64,000 nt of DNA from Polytrichum commune. Lineage: Eukaryota > Streptophyta > Polytrichopsida > Polytrichales > Polytrichaceae. The translations under genes and the position numbers were made by a program. Below the pieces are notes generated by a model. It did no database searches, was not told where the DNA came from, and worked only from the letters and a program-made list of their open reading frames with translations. Positions within the stretch are counted from its first letter, which is position 1. The number at the start of each line of letters is the position of its first letter. Where the stretch lies: NCBI GenBank assembly GCA_950295325.1, contig OX485809.1, positions 7,192,001-7,256,000 of the forward strand, read 5' to 3'. This document shows, piece by piece, positions 26,531 to 38,600 of this stretch.

Positions 26531-27179
26531 GGTAATTTTAGCGACTTTGTGTTGATTCTCATTAACTCAATGTTTGGGACTAATCCCATGGTTTCATCTC
26601 CTTTACTTTAAAAATATCTCTAATGTTCTCAAGAACATGCATAACATTACTCAACATTGTGCGTTGTGTTCGTTCTATGGGCCTTAAGAATATAACCATG
26701 ACATATGAATCTTGTTGGAAACTCAGTTTGGACCTGAGTCTTCCTACGCATGGTTTCACATCCCATGCTTATATTCCCATGGCTCATAGAACAAACCCAA
26801 CACACAACGCTAAATAATGTTATGGGACCAAGTTTTGAAGATCCTTGGAGTTCTTGCGTTCAAGATGTGCCTTTGGTTTTGGATGAGGAAATTTGGCACC
26901 TCCCATTGATCCATAATGTTATGTTGGAAAATTACAACCCCTCACCTGCCAGCCCATAAGAATAATGTAGGAAGAATTGCTAGGAAGGATTTGGGCTCAC
27001 CACCAATAAGATATGTGGGTGTTATTCAATTCATTTTTCATGTTTTCCAACTTCAACCAATTAGATTTACACAAGAAAACTTATGTTGCATTAGCAAATC
27101 TACGGAGAAGCATCAACACTTACTATCCATGTTCGAAAACAAATTTCTCAAAGGACACCACATTGCACGACACAATGTT

Positions 27180-27620
27180 GTCACCCACCAATTGGCTAAC
27201 CTACTCAAATCATGCACCAATACAAGGCACTACACACTCATCAGCGCATGCACAAAAAAATGACACACCATAAGATAACAACATACCACTGTGGATCCTC
27301 AATTGCATGTGGAACAATATACAATGCACATGCCTAGCGCAATTATGTCTTGACGTCTTATACAAACAAGGCGCAACCATCATCCAAACCGGGCCATTAA
27401 TCCTAGCACCGGACCTCATCATAGAATTCATAGAATTCATGTTCACACATGACAAGTATATGGACCAACCATCAAAAGCAAACAAAAGAAATATAGCCCA
27501 CTAATAGATGCAATCCATACACAAGGATGGAAAATAAATCCCTTTGTACTCAACATTGCAGTCAAAGGTGCCATTCACAATAGCAACGTTGACGTACTAG
27601 AAAGTTAGTGTATACTTTTG
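27180..27620 (+). pseudogene. Retroelement-like relic, copy 2
   Basis: This is homologous to 25756-25940. Reading across two frames gives IPLWILNCMWNN, then CLAQLCLDVLYKQG, IIEFIEFMFTHDKY, and after a frameshift near 27490 KYSPLIDAIHTQGWKINPF. The frameshift and short frames mark it as a dead copy. The family is unrecognised; a reverse-transcriptase-type polyprotein end is my best guess. Confidence 0.35.
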
Positions 27621-28628
27621 AATTACTTTCACTTAACACTACGCTTGGATCAATAACTATCCACATTAGTGTGCTTGCACCCATGTGTATATAAACTTCG
27701 AAAGCAAATTTCTCAACAAAATACATCCTCATACAAAACAACTAGCACAAGGAGTAATCTATACTTATGTGTGGATTTGAAAGTCCCCACAATATGCACA
27801 CATGCCTTATATGTGGAGATAAGGAGGTAGTGTGTTGCAGAGTGAATGTCTGCTCGCTAGCTTTAAAGCAAACCGTATGAAACAAAATGAATACAATTTG
27901 CAATGGCTGAAAGGCTTGCAAGCCATCCAAGCTATCTTGTTTTTAAGGTTCTTGGGAGGAGCCTTTAGGGTTGTATAAAAATTGAACAATTTGATTTTTT
28001 TATTTTTTTTATTTTTTTTAAAATTTTTATTGTAGTTGAAGGTGAACAACAACAAGATAATGAGATTAGAAGGTTGGAAGAGGTGACAACCTATGGAAAT
28101 GACAGTTGACAAGAATGGGTCCTTTAGCAACACTTGTCCCTAAGTAGATCCAATAGCATAGCAAGTTATTGCAATGCCAAAAGTTTTTCATGTTATCCGA
28201 AAATATGTATCCCCTTAGTTTTCAAATCCAGATTTTGGTTCAGGACACCAATCATGGGCGATGCAATAGAAGACCTACCCCTCGCAAGTTTGTTGCAAGT
28301 ACATTTTGATCAAGTCCCACTAGACCAATTCAAAGTCTATGACCCCAATTTAAGGGTTATAAACTGATCACCTCATTAACTTAATATGGGAATTATGGAT
28401 TGACATCATGCTTCCATGGATGGAGATGTGTGATGAGTTCCAATGACCCTTCTACTCTTGACCAAGTGATTAGTTATGGACTAGATAACCATAAAGAGAG
28501 GAGTAGATGACTCGCCACTCCATCCGACTCGTCATCCTCCTACTCAAGCCAGTTATCATCACAACCGATCAGCTGACATTGGACATAACTTGAGAATTAT
28601 GGATGGTACCATGCCTACACAGATCAAA
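27621..28628. other. Intergenic DNA
   Basis: No gene is supported. A T-rich low-complexity run lies at about 27993-28028. Confidence 0.35.
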
Positions 28629-29195
28629 TCTTGTAACAATATCTCGTAACCCTTATGCTCTTGGATGAGCGAACGGTTATGTATTATGAAGTCTTGTAAC
28701 AATATCTCGTAACCCTTATGCTCTGGGATGAGCGAACGGTTATGTATTATGAAGTCTTGTAACAATATCTCGTAACCCTTATGCTCTGGGATGAGCGAAC
28801 GGTTATGTATTATGAAGTCTTGTAACAATATCTCGTAACCCTTATGCTCTTGGATGAGCGAACGGTTATGTATTATGAAGTCTTGTAACAATATCTCGTA
28901 ACCCTTATGCTCTTGGATGAGCGAACGGTTATGTATTATGAAGTCTTGTAACAATATCTCGTAACCCTTATGCTCTTGGATGAGCGAACGGTTATGTATT
29001 ATGAAGTCTTGTAACAATATCTCGTAACCCTTATGCTCTTGGATGAGCGAACAGTTATGTATTATGAAGTCTTGTAACAATATCTCGTAACCCTTATGCT
29101 CTTGGATGAGCGAATGGTTATGTATTATGAAATCTTGTAACAATATCTCGTAACCCTTATGCTCTTGGATGAGCGAACGGTTATGTATTATGAAG
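28629..29195. repeat. 63-bp minisatellite, nine copies
   Basis: Nine head-to-tail 63-bp units start at 28629, 28692, 28755, 28818, 28881, 28944, 29007, 29070 and 29133. Each begins TCTTGTAACAATATCTCG. Copies differ at only a few sites: GCTCTGGG in units 2 and 3 against GCTCTTGG elsewhere, CGAACAGTT in unit 7, CGAATGGTT in unit 8. Because 63 is a multiple of three, one minus-strand frame stays open through the array and spells a 21-residue repeat (QDFIIHNRSLIQEHKGYEIL). I treat that frame as a by-product. It is not a CRISPR array: there are no spacers. Confidence 0.95.
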
Positions 29196-29389
29196 TATTG
29201 GTTTTTACGAAGAAGTATTGGCTCTTTAATGTGGGGGGCTCAATAGACAAGGCTTGTAGGCTGAGTCTACATGCCTCATCTCTTCTCTTGAGGGACGCCA
29301 TTGTACATTGAAACCCAGCCTCAAGAAATCAATACCGCACATAATCGGTTGCGAGGTTGTATCGAGCTAGTGATTCCTTGCCACGTGCT

Positions 29390-29398
29390 TCCTAGTGA
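29390..29398. promoter_or_regulatory. Candidate ABRE/G-box upstream of the LEA-like gene
   Basis: GCCACGTGC contains a palindromic CACGTG G-box and reads ACGTGGC on the minus strand, the core abscisic-acid-response element. It lies about 560 bp upstream of the first leader donor site of the LEA-like gene. A second ACGT core (CCACGTAG) follows at about 29443. The role is inferred from motif and gene type only. Confidence 0.4.
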
Positions 29399-29939
29399 TT
29401 ATTGTCACATGATCGACCTCCTCGGAGCCAATGAAGGGAGCACCACGTAGCTAGGGGAGATTCAGCCCCAAAATGATTATGAATCTTAGCATGGCTGTGA
29501 TTCATGCAGAAACACTCCGGAGATGGGAGGCAAAGCATAAATTACCTGCGCATGTTGAATCTGGAACTGAGGAAATCTGATTGGGGAACAGCCAAGAGTC
29601 CATGATGATAGGAATCATCATGTGTTATCCATTGGCGGATTGAACCATCCATGGGAAGTAGTTTGGCAGGAATTCACTGGAGCTGCCGCTGCTGCAAGCG
29701 AGTGATGGTGATATCCAATGCTTGTTGTCGTGTTCAAAGATGGAGGAGCCAAGTGGAAGTCATCCGAGATGTGCCACTTTGCATGTCTCCGCTGCAATCC
29801 TCATCCTCCTCGCACTCCTCTTTTTGCATGCACTGTCGTGGGACAATCGCACTCCCTACATCTCAACCTCTTGCATATTCATTTATACTCTATCCAGTGG
29901 TCGTTAGACGTTGAAAAATTTGTCACCAACAACTTCATT

Positions 29940-30532
29940 TCTCATTGAACTTCTCGTTTTGTAAGTTTGCGCATCCGAAGTATATGTAGTACCTCCTAGC
30001 CTCGTTGCTACCTCTTATCTCCTCCGTGACCAGATTAGATTGTCGTCGTTAATCTGCAGGTACAGTATAGTCTGTGGTACAGCTGAATTTGGTGGCTGTG
30101 CTGGAGCTGAGGGTCACTGTTTCTAGATTAGCGTTTGCAAGTTGGTGAATGGGAGTAGGTTAGGGTTGACGTTGTTGCTTGCTCTCACTTCGACATGTCT
30201 TCACTTTGCAGCTAGAATCCGAGCTAAGGACCATTTCATTGAGGATCATCACGAAGAACTCGGTACTTCACCAATACTACTTCTCGTTTTGTAAGTAAAC
30301 ATACCTCCTCGTTGCTGAGAGTGTTGTCGTAGTTTGCATGTGTAGCTGAGTTTGGTTGCTGTGCTGGAGCCCAGGGTTATTGTTTCTAGGATATCGTTTG
30401 CAAGTGAATGTTTGGGAGAGGATTAAGGTTGATAATTCCGTTGCTTTGGTCTCACTTAGACATCTTCCACTCTGCAGCTACCAGGAATTGAGGAGCATTT
30501 CATTTCATTCTAGTCCTCACTTACCATCATCG
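29940..30532 (+). promoter_or_regulatory. Duplicated 5' leader with two candidate leader introns
   Basis: Two diverged copies of one unit lie in tandem before the start codon. Both contain CTTCTCGTTTT|GTAAGT (donors at 29961 and 30291), GCTGTGCTGGAGC, GTTTGCAAGT, and a T/C-rich acceptor ending GCAG|CTA (exons from 30212 and 30478). A simple reading is a leader exon ending at 29960, a second at 30212-30290, and a third from 30478 to the ATG at 30533. Alternatively the copies serve as alternative first exons. Confidence 0.55.
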
Positions 30533-33140
30533 ATGGCGTCCATGATGACTACTACTGCAACAGCGCTCCAAGCGCCATGCAGCAGTACCATTTCCACCTT
30601 GAATGGCAATGTGAAATCGTCGTGCGTCAGATTGCCTGCCAGTAGCCTCGGCGGAATCCGTCTCAATGTCGCCTACTCCACTTCCTCTCTCAGGTAGTAG
30701 CCCAATCCTCCCTCAACACCATTTTCTGGTGCCTCTTTGCCATTAATTTTCGATTGATGTTTCTGGAATTCTCTCGGAGGTGTGGAAGGTGCTCACTGAA
30801 ACAAACACATTTACACGGATTGAGAAGTTGCCACATTGTGATTAAATATGTGGTGTTTTAGAACTTGAACCCTCCCTTGCGTGCATCCTCCTGGTGATGA
30901 AAAATATATGTGAGCAAGATATTTTTCTTCCATGGAAGAGACTTATCTTGTTAGAACAAGCGCACGTTGCCATATCCATTCCACAAATCCTCCCACATCC
31001 ATCCACTTTTTTCTTTTGCGAATGTGGACGTATATCCGTATTTGGGGAGAAAAATTACAAATCTAATGATTCAGAGACACGGTTAAGATCTCATCACTCA
31101 AAGCACCGTAACCTATGGTAGGTAAATGAGTTACCTATAGGTGGAAATCCGATGGGAAATAAATAAGGTCGTTGCTCGTCTCATCTCATGATGTTTATTG
31201 AGTTTGCGGTGGCAAGAAAAGAAGGCATGTTTTGTTGGAAAATCTGGATGATCGCATTCATTTTACCCATTGCAGGTATGGCAATGGGTGGGACTTGGGA
31301 GCCTTCTCAGCAAATCTTCCAACATAATGTCCACTTTCACCAATAACTAATGTTTGTTGTGTGGATATGGGAATGGGTGGGTTTCACAACATTACTAAGC
31401 CTCACGCTCCCTCGCCCATTCTAAATAAAAGAGATCTCACGTTTCATTGGGATTGACCTTGTCACGGCACTAAGATTGAAGCCTTTTTTAGTTTATTTTT
31501 AAAGAGTCACAACATGTTTATTTCCAGTCCTTACCCGGATTATTGTCTTGCCTAGAGTAAGTGGCATTTGGAACTTTGCAATGTTATGCTGCTCTGTATA
31601 GTTTGGACAAAGATTATTGCTGAAGATTGTGTTTTTACTTCATTTTCCCAGCAGCTCCACTCCAGTGAGGCGCCAATTCATCGTCAAGGCAGAAGGGGAG
31701 GGGATCATTGACAAGGTGGCGAGCACCGTGCAGTCTGCAGCCGAGAAAGTGAAGAATTTGGCAGGGCAAGTGGGGGAAGTGTTGAGTGACAAAGGAGAGG
31801 AAGTGAAGGAATCCGCGGAGGAGGCCACTCAGGATGCACAGGGAAAGGCCAAGGAGATTGGTGAGCAAGCCAAGCAAGGTGGGAAGGATTTGGAGAACAA
31901 GACAAAGATCGCAGCCGATTCTGCATCCAGTAAAGTTGATGAGACTGCTGTAAGTTGTTGAGTTAACCTATATGGTCTTCCTCAAACTCAATGGTAGTTT
32001 TCGTCGGCATGATCTCTATGCTTTTCCACTGGTTGTTTCGCACATACTATCTGTGAATTTATTTGCACTTGTGGTGCATGTTAGGGGATAGTGTTTGAAT
32101 TTGGATGAAACGCGGCCTATTTCAGTTCAATAAAGGTCAAACTCATGATAATACCTCTTGGAATGCCAATATGAGTTTGACCTTCAATAAACCGATATTG
32201 ACTGTTTATTGTTCAAACATCCACACTACTGTCAAGCATACACCTGACATAGAAGGTTTCGTATACAAAACAACCAACTCTCGACAAATAGGCATGTTGA
32301 GTTAGAGATTAACGCAAGCTTTGTACGTGTATTCTTTTTTTTATGTGTAGCAGCTGGTAAGGGTATTGAATTGATAAACTTAACCCTAAAACTTGATACC
32401 CAGTGGGTGAAGATAATCAAATTATTATAAAATATGTGAGAGAATGTAAGCATTTTCTTGAAATCTCGCAATGGTGTATGTGTAAAATTCTTGAGTGGGT
32501 ATCAGCGTCTCAACAGTGAAATTTGAAGGATATTATACCATCCAAGTTGAGTACTTTATACCTGTCCCCCCCACACCCTTATTTAACATAGATATCCGCA
32601 CAACATTGGTGTCGACCATATCATCTCGCAGCAACCGGAATTGGCATAATTTCACATGAAGTGATATGAATTCTCGTTGTGTTGAGCTCACTCTTCGTGC
32701 AAGAAGTTTGAAGCATGAGGCTTATGTTTGTGCAACAGGCTGCTCCTCGAGTGTCAGATTTTTTGACTTTTTTGTGGGCGTTGTTGACCATTTGGGCGAC
32801 AATGCAATAGTTCCAGAGGCTTGGAGTAGGTAGAGCTTATTGCTGATGATGAGTGCACGCTTTGAACTGTAATCATTGATTAATTTTTAAAATCAAATTT
32901 TGTATCTGTTGGCAGCAAAAGGCAAAAGGCGCCGCCCAGGACACTTCCGAGGAAGCTAAGAAGAATTTGAGGAAGGCTGAAAGCAAAGGGGAGGATGTCA
33001 AGAGTAGAGCTGAAGATCTGGGCTCTTCTGCTGAGACCAAGGGTAAAGAGGCCATCGACTCTGCCAAGCAGGGTATTGACAGTTCTACCAAGAAAACTAA
33101 CTTGGATAATGTCACCCCATTCTTTCCAGATGAAAAGTAG
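30533..33140 (+). CDS. LEA-like protein, probably plastid-targeted
   Basis: Three exons, 30533-30693, 31655-31949 and 32916-33140, give 226 aa. The first 60 or so residues are rich in Ser/Thr/Ala and basic with few acids, ending near RRQFIVKAEG, which looks like a chloroplast transit peptide. The rest is a charged, Gly/Ala/Lys/Glu-rich repetitive amphipathic helix typical of group 3 LEA (LEA_4) and COR-type proteins: VQSAAEKVKNLAGQVGE, QDAQGKAKEIGEQAKQGGK, KGAAQDTSEEAKKNL. The C-terminus is PFFPDEK. Such proteins protect membranes and enzymes during drying or freezing and are usually ABA-induced. The exon 2 acceptor is a CAGCAG tandem (NAGNAG), so one serine may be included or skipped. Intron 2 contains a relic of the foldback MITE family seen in aldehyde oxidase. 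Confidence 0.8.
32060..32312. mobile_element. Foldback MITE relic in LEA intron 2
   Basis: It shares with the copies at 50.9, 51.2, 53.8 and 57.1-57.9 kb the words CACTTGTGGTGCATG, GTGTTTGAAT, GGTCAAACTCAT, GCCAATATGAGTTTGACC, TTCAAACATCCACACTAC, and ACAAAACAACCAACTC. It looks like the partial form lacking one outer arm. Confidence 0.65.
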
Positions 33141-35673
33141 AAAGCCTCCACCGAGTTTTGGTTTCTGTGCATAAGTTTTGGTTGGTAACAGCAGCATTTT
33201 GAGAGGCGTACCATTGTAGAAGATAGGTGTAGGGGTTTCACCCACCTGCTCTGTACAAAAGTGATTTTCTGAACATGTATTCAACAAAGTTTTAAGCATC
33301 GATCTTTTCCATTTGGGGTGAGAGTATCAGAATGGAAGATGACCTCTTCCGCAAATACATGATATCTTCCAAATGATTTGATTCAGAATTCATGATGAGC
33401 AAGAAAAGCCAGGAAAAAGTAACATGTATGCGAATGACGATTTTCACGTGAATGGGAGTTTGTTCTTCCTTACCTTGGTCATGTTTTACCAAGCTTCAAG
33501 GTAGGCTTACTTCCTTGTGTAAGTAACATGTGTAAGTTGCTTGTATGATGGTTCCACTGGGGATTGTTTATTGTCAAGTTTGCTTTCATTGAGGATTAGG
33601 TATGTGAAATATTTTATGATTATTTGGTGTATATGCTTCATGAATGTTTTGACTTGCTCGGGGGTATATTAAGATTCTTTAATGGATGGCTTGTGAATGG
33701 CTCCTTTTAGACTGGTTATGAGGGTGATAAGTGGCTTAACTGTCCTCCTAATGTTACAATGTGGGTTGTTTTGAGCAATCTTAGATGGAACCCATCATCC
33801 TCAAAGTTGGAGAGGGCACAAAAGTTCAATTTGGAAGATTTTCCATGTTTTCATGTTGGAAGGAACATGCAAACTACATTTTTTTCGAATTCATCTTGTC
33901 AAGTTGTGCAAAACTGTCACATTGTCCTAAGGGGGAAAACCCCACCCAAATTGGGCATTGTATGTGAAAGATATTGGCTCTTGAATTTGGAGCCTACATT
34001 TGAGTAACACATGGAATTGCCTCCCAAAACAAGCAACACCAACTTAACAAAAATTCTTACATGCTTGGAATATGAGGTTTTTACATGTTATTTTGGCCCA
34101 CATAGTACCATGTGGGCACCACACTACACCAGTAGACACTTCATCTGCATAGATTGCCACCTAGTGGTTTATAAACCCAAATAGAAAATGAGGTGGCAAC
34201 CCATTTGGGTTGCTAGAGCATTTAAAGCTTATGGAAAGAAACAATAGTTGAACTAATGGAACTCAAATCCCATCTATTCAAGGTTTAGGTGCTTCTCACT
34301 TTCATACAACACTGTGAAAACTTTCTTACAGTCACTTAGGAAGGTGACTTGAAAACCTCTAATTGGAAGGTTTTGAGAAGGGCATGAAGATGCATATCAT
34401 GTCTAACATCAAGAGTACATTTTTCAACAACCTATGATATTTTGTAGGACAATTTTAGAGAATTGCCCGCAGAATTATATGCTCTCAAGCTTATTATGAG
34501 TTTGCAACAACAACTCACCCACCTATCCTCTTAGTTAATCAATCAAGCAACTTTGCTTTGTTGACACCTTGTCATACATCTGACACAAATTGACAACCAT
34601 GAGGAAGGCATCATGGGGCCTATCTCAATGGGAAACTTATCTACAACTCAACACCATCAAAAACTGCAATTGATGGTTTCAAAGAGGTTTTTTCTTGAGT
34701 TAAAGAGTGAACTCATTCCATCTCTTGGGCAAGAAACTAACTTATCTCCAATTCAAGGATTTTTTTTTCAAATAGCTCAACAAGATAGTTCTTTCAAAAG
34801 TTTTGAAAATCCCCAGCAGAAAGTTTGTACTATGTGTTTGGAGGGATGTTCTTAGAAAACTCCAGAACATTATCAGAGGTATAATCATGGATGCTTGCTA
34901 GTAGCAAAAGAAAAGAGATAATCAATAAGAAACCCCATTCTGTCAAGGAGATATTTCCAGCCAAAAAACCACACAAGTTTCTTGATAAAAAATTATCAGT
35001 GCTAATAAATTCTAGGTTTGAATCTTCACGTTTTATTCCTTCTTGGACATGAGCTAATTCAACGACATCTAAACAAAAACCACATACAGAAACTTGGTAG
35101 ATTGCACTCCAGATTTTAAGCTCTGCTTTTCAGTCTCATAGATGACATGAGCCTTGTCAATAAGCATGAAAAAACGCCACTATTTAAATGTCTACTCACT
35201 CACTGAACTACGTTAAGACATTAAAAGCCATCAAAACTTCCTCATTAATAATGCCGGATCTTATTGGGTATTTCTGCTAACAGTGCTACATTGAACAAGA
35301 TTCTTACACATGCCAAGTGTCTGCCCTCAGACTCTGCTACAAGGCAAATTTCATGGCAAACAACAAAACTAGTGTACAAAACACTACAAGGGGCAAGAAA
35401 GTTAGCCCTATTACTAACTTCAATACCTAGATCAAATTTGCCTTTCACAAACTCATTGCAGACTGTCCCCACTCGAATGCCTTGAATTTCTGTGTAACTG
35501 AAACCACTTGCACCTGGAACTTGCCAATCCTGCAGATAGAAGTTTGAAGAATAGTGAGATATTACTCAAAACATTCAAACCTACAAAATTAAAATTGATG
35601 GATAATTTATTGAATATTCTGACCAGAAACAACTTCAAATTCAATCATACCTCAAAATTTGTGCAGAAGAATC
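33141..35673. other. Region between convergent LEA-like and desaturase genes
   Basis: The two genes converge here, so their 3' ends and terminators should lie in the outer parts. No third gene can be supported; frames up to 82 codons show no recognisable domain. Confidence 0.4.
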
Positions 35674-38600
35674 TTAACCATCAAGCCGAAACTCCACCAA
35701 TCCCACTTTTTGCAAATGGGCAAAGTGAGCTTTCAATGCAGCCCAGAACTGCATACACAAATTGCAGTATTAAAACTATTTTTCCTTCAGATGATGACAT
35801 CTTGTTCACGACCTTTGTTCAAGACCTTTAAGGTACTAAGGCCTTAAAAGTAACACCTTCCTTCTGGCGACATCTATTTTTCATCCTTAAGTTGTCAATG
35901 AGTGCAACAATGTCGTTAAATAACTCATTCTTAAAAGTGATTAATCATATGCAGCATTAAGTACAAAATAACATCACTTTGGCCGTTCATAGTAGTGGTG
36001 CAAGGATGAAAAAACATTTTTCGAAGAGCACCAACTTTGGCCAATCACAATGGCTAATCGGGTATCTATCTACTCAATGAGGCAATGTAAGAAGTGATCC
36101 ACAAAAGGGGGACAACACCTTCATTTAATAGAGGATCCTCACCTACAATAAGGTTGATTTTGTGATGATTCTCACCTAGCAATCCAACACCAATAGACCC
36201 CTTGGTGGAGTGAAAGGCTCTATCCTTAAAACGACTTTTTGAATTTCTATAGGTCACATATGAATTTATCACTTTTTGATATATCTCACATTTTATATCT
36301 CACATGGTATTCTTTTATATCTCACATTTTACCAACAAGTGTGAAATTAGTAGTTTGAACATTAACAACTTTACTTGTAAAAAATTACATCAATTGTGTA
36401 AAAAAACGCATTGTGTACAGAGTACTTACAATTACACCTTATTTCTAGGCAGCATAAGGTGTATGAATGCTTACCGAGGGATAGGCAACATAGGGCACCT
36501 TAAACTCTTCACAAGTCTTTTCCACAATTGGCTGAATGCTTGGGTAGTACAGGTGGCAAATTGCTGGAAATAGGTGATGTTCGATCTACACATACATATC
36601 CAGAAAACCCTTGGTTATGTCAACAACATGGCCTAATAAGGAAGGACAAAGCCACAACTAACATTACAAACTATGAAGTTTCTTACTAAGAAGGTCTTTT
36701 AATTAACTCTTTTGCCAGCAGCCCAATTTCTCAAAACTACTGCATGGGATGTGAGGTTGTGAAAGAATCCAGCACCTGGTTGTTTAGTCCACCAGAAACA
36801 TGACTCCAGAATAATGACCGTGGACTAAAATCTGATGTTGTCGCAACCTGCAGCCACAAACAAAAAGTAACATTGGTCAGTTCAACTTTGGAGCATGTTC
36901 ATAATAAACATGAACCATAACCTCAATATCCTTATCTTTGATCCAAAAACTAGCATTCTTGAAGCAAGAAAGAAAGGAAAATGGGCACGATACTTACAAT
37001 AATCCTTAAATGTCTCCAATATATATCAAAACGTAGAGTGGTTAAAAGATGAGAAAGACCAAGGTAGCTCCAGAACCCACACAGTGCTGATTGCTATCCA
37101 ATAGTGGAAATTCTTATGACTTAATATAATTTACATGCTATGCCTATACATTTTGGAAAGGTTGAACAGCGGGGGCGCATGGGTGGCACAGTGGTCAGCA
37201 TCAAACCTTTCAAAAGCAGCCCACCATTGACAGCATCATGTTGAACTGACTATGCATAATGGCCTGGGACACTTACTCATATTTTAAAATGGGCTGGGAC
37301 AATTTCAAAAGGTTGAATGGAGAGGCTACATTCAACCTTTCCAAAACGGCTGGCTGTTCATATTGGCATATTGAGTGGACAGTGCAGGGATGACCCGGGA
37401 CATTAATTCATATGCATGGGTGCAGCAGACAATACATTTTTGAAAGGTTAAACAGGGAAGCTACATTCAACCTTTCCAAAACAAACTTACCGTTGACATT
37501 GGCATGTTGAGCGGATGGTGCAAATATGGCCAAGGACATTAATTCATATACCCATTTTGAAAAGGTTGAACTCTGAGGGCGCATGGGTGGTGAGGCCATC
37601 CATGGTCAACCTTTTCAAAAGGATGGCCATGGATGGCAGCATGTTAAACGGATGGTGCAAGGATGGCCTGGGACATTAATTCCTATGCAATACTCAAGCA
37701 CACTTGAGCTCAATTGTTCAATTCTACCAAGGACTAAAGGAACAGACAGTGCACTATACAATCCTACTACTGTGGGCCACATTACTTGTTTTCTAGGATA
37801 ATTGATATGACTGACTAATTTACTTTATGCTGGTCCTTGAACTAATACCAAAGGTGCTCGTTGGAAGTATCCAGGAACACATCCCAGATCATGTACCCAC
37901 ATTGTTTCCACCCTGACTAGACAATAAGAGTGGCCCACATCAATTACTTCCACGTTGATTTCCACCCACACTAATAGGATGATTTACTTGGACTTCAAGG
38001 GGAAATATGGATATCCTAATCACCTGCAATGCAGCCCAACCGCCATCCACCTTGGCAGTGCCACTGCTCTCATCTGGGGTTGGGAACTCAACCTCCCCCA
38101 CTACATGTGCCACTTGGAAAAGAAATGCGAGCATCCACCCTGTAATAAGCTGCAATAAATACACACACCAAAGTCCAGCCACAGGACATGAGACCCTCGT
38201 AACATCATCTGTGGAACAAATTTCTGCTTCTGCTGCCATACAAAGTGCTACAAATTCTAAGTTCATGAAGTGCCCATAATCCAGTAGTACTTCACAAAGC
38301 AGCAGTAGATTTGGGTACCTGTGAAATGACATACAACCCTATGAAGGCTGATGCCGAATGAACACCATATAAAGAGGGCAACACGAACATGTAGAAGGAG
38401 TAGAACAGTTTTCCCCCAAAGAAGATGTTGAACTCCAAGGGTGTCATCTTTGCTATCTTCACTCTGTCATACATAAGAAACCATGTCACAACAGGACAAC
38501 AATCTTGTAGGAGCTATTGACAATGTCAACGGATACTTCGATGTTCAGTGCAAATATGACAATTTCAATTTTTAAGAGCTGCACTAAAATATAGTTATCT

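Noticed and set aside
28559..29143. 194-codon repeat-protein gene on the minus strand
   Set aside because: The frame is fully explained by a 63-bp minisatellite; no splice or promoter signals and no non-repeat domain.
28629..29195. CRISPR-like regular repeats
   Set aside because: Units are contiguous without spacers, and the genome is eukaryotic.
37185..37205. SINE promoter in the desaturase intron array
   Set aside because: Only an A-box-like GGTGGCACAGTGG is present; no B box at the right distance.
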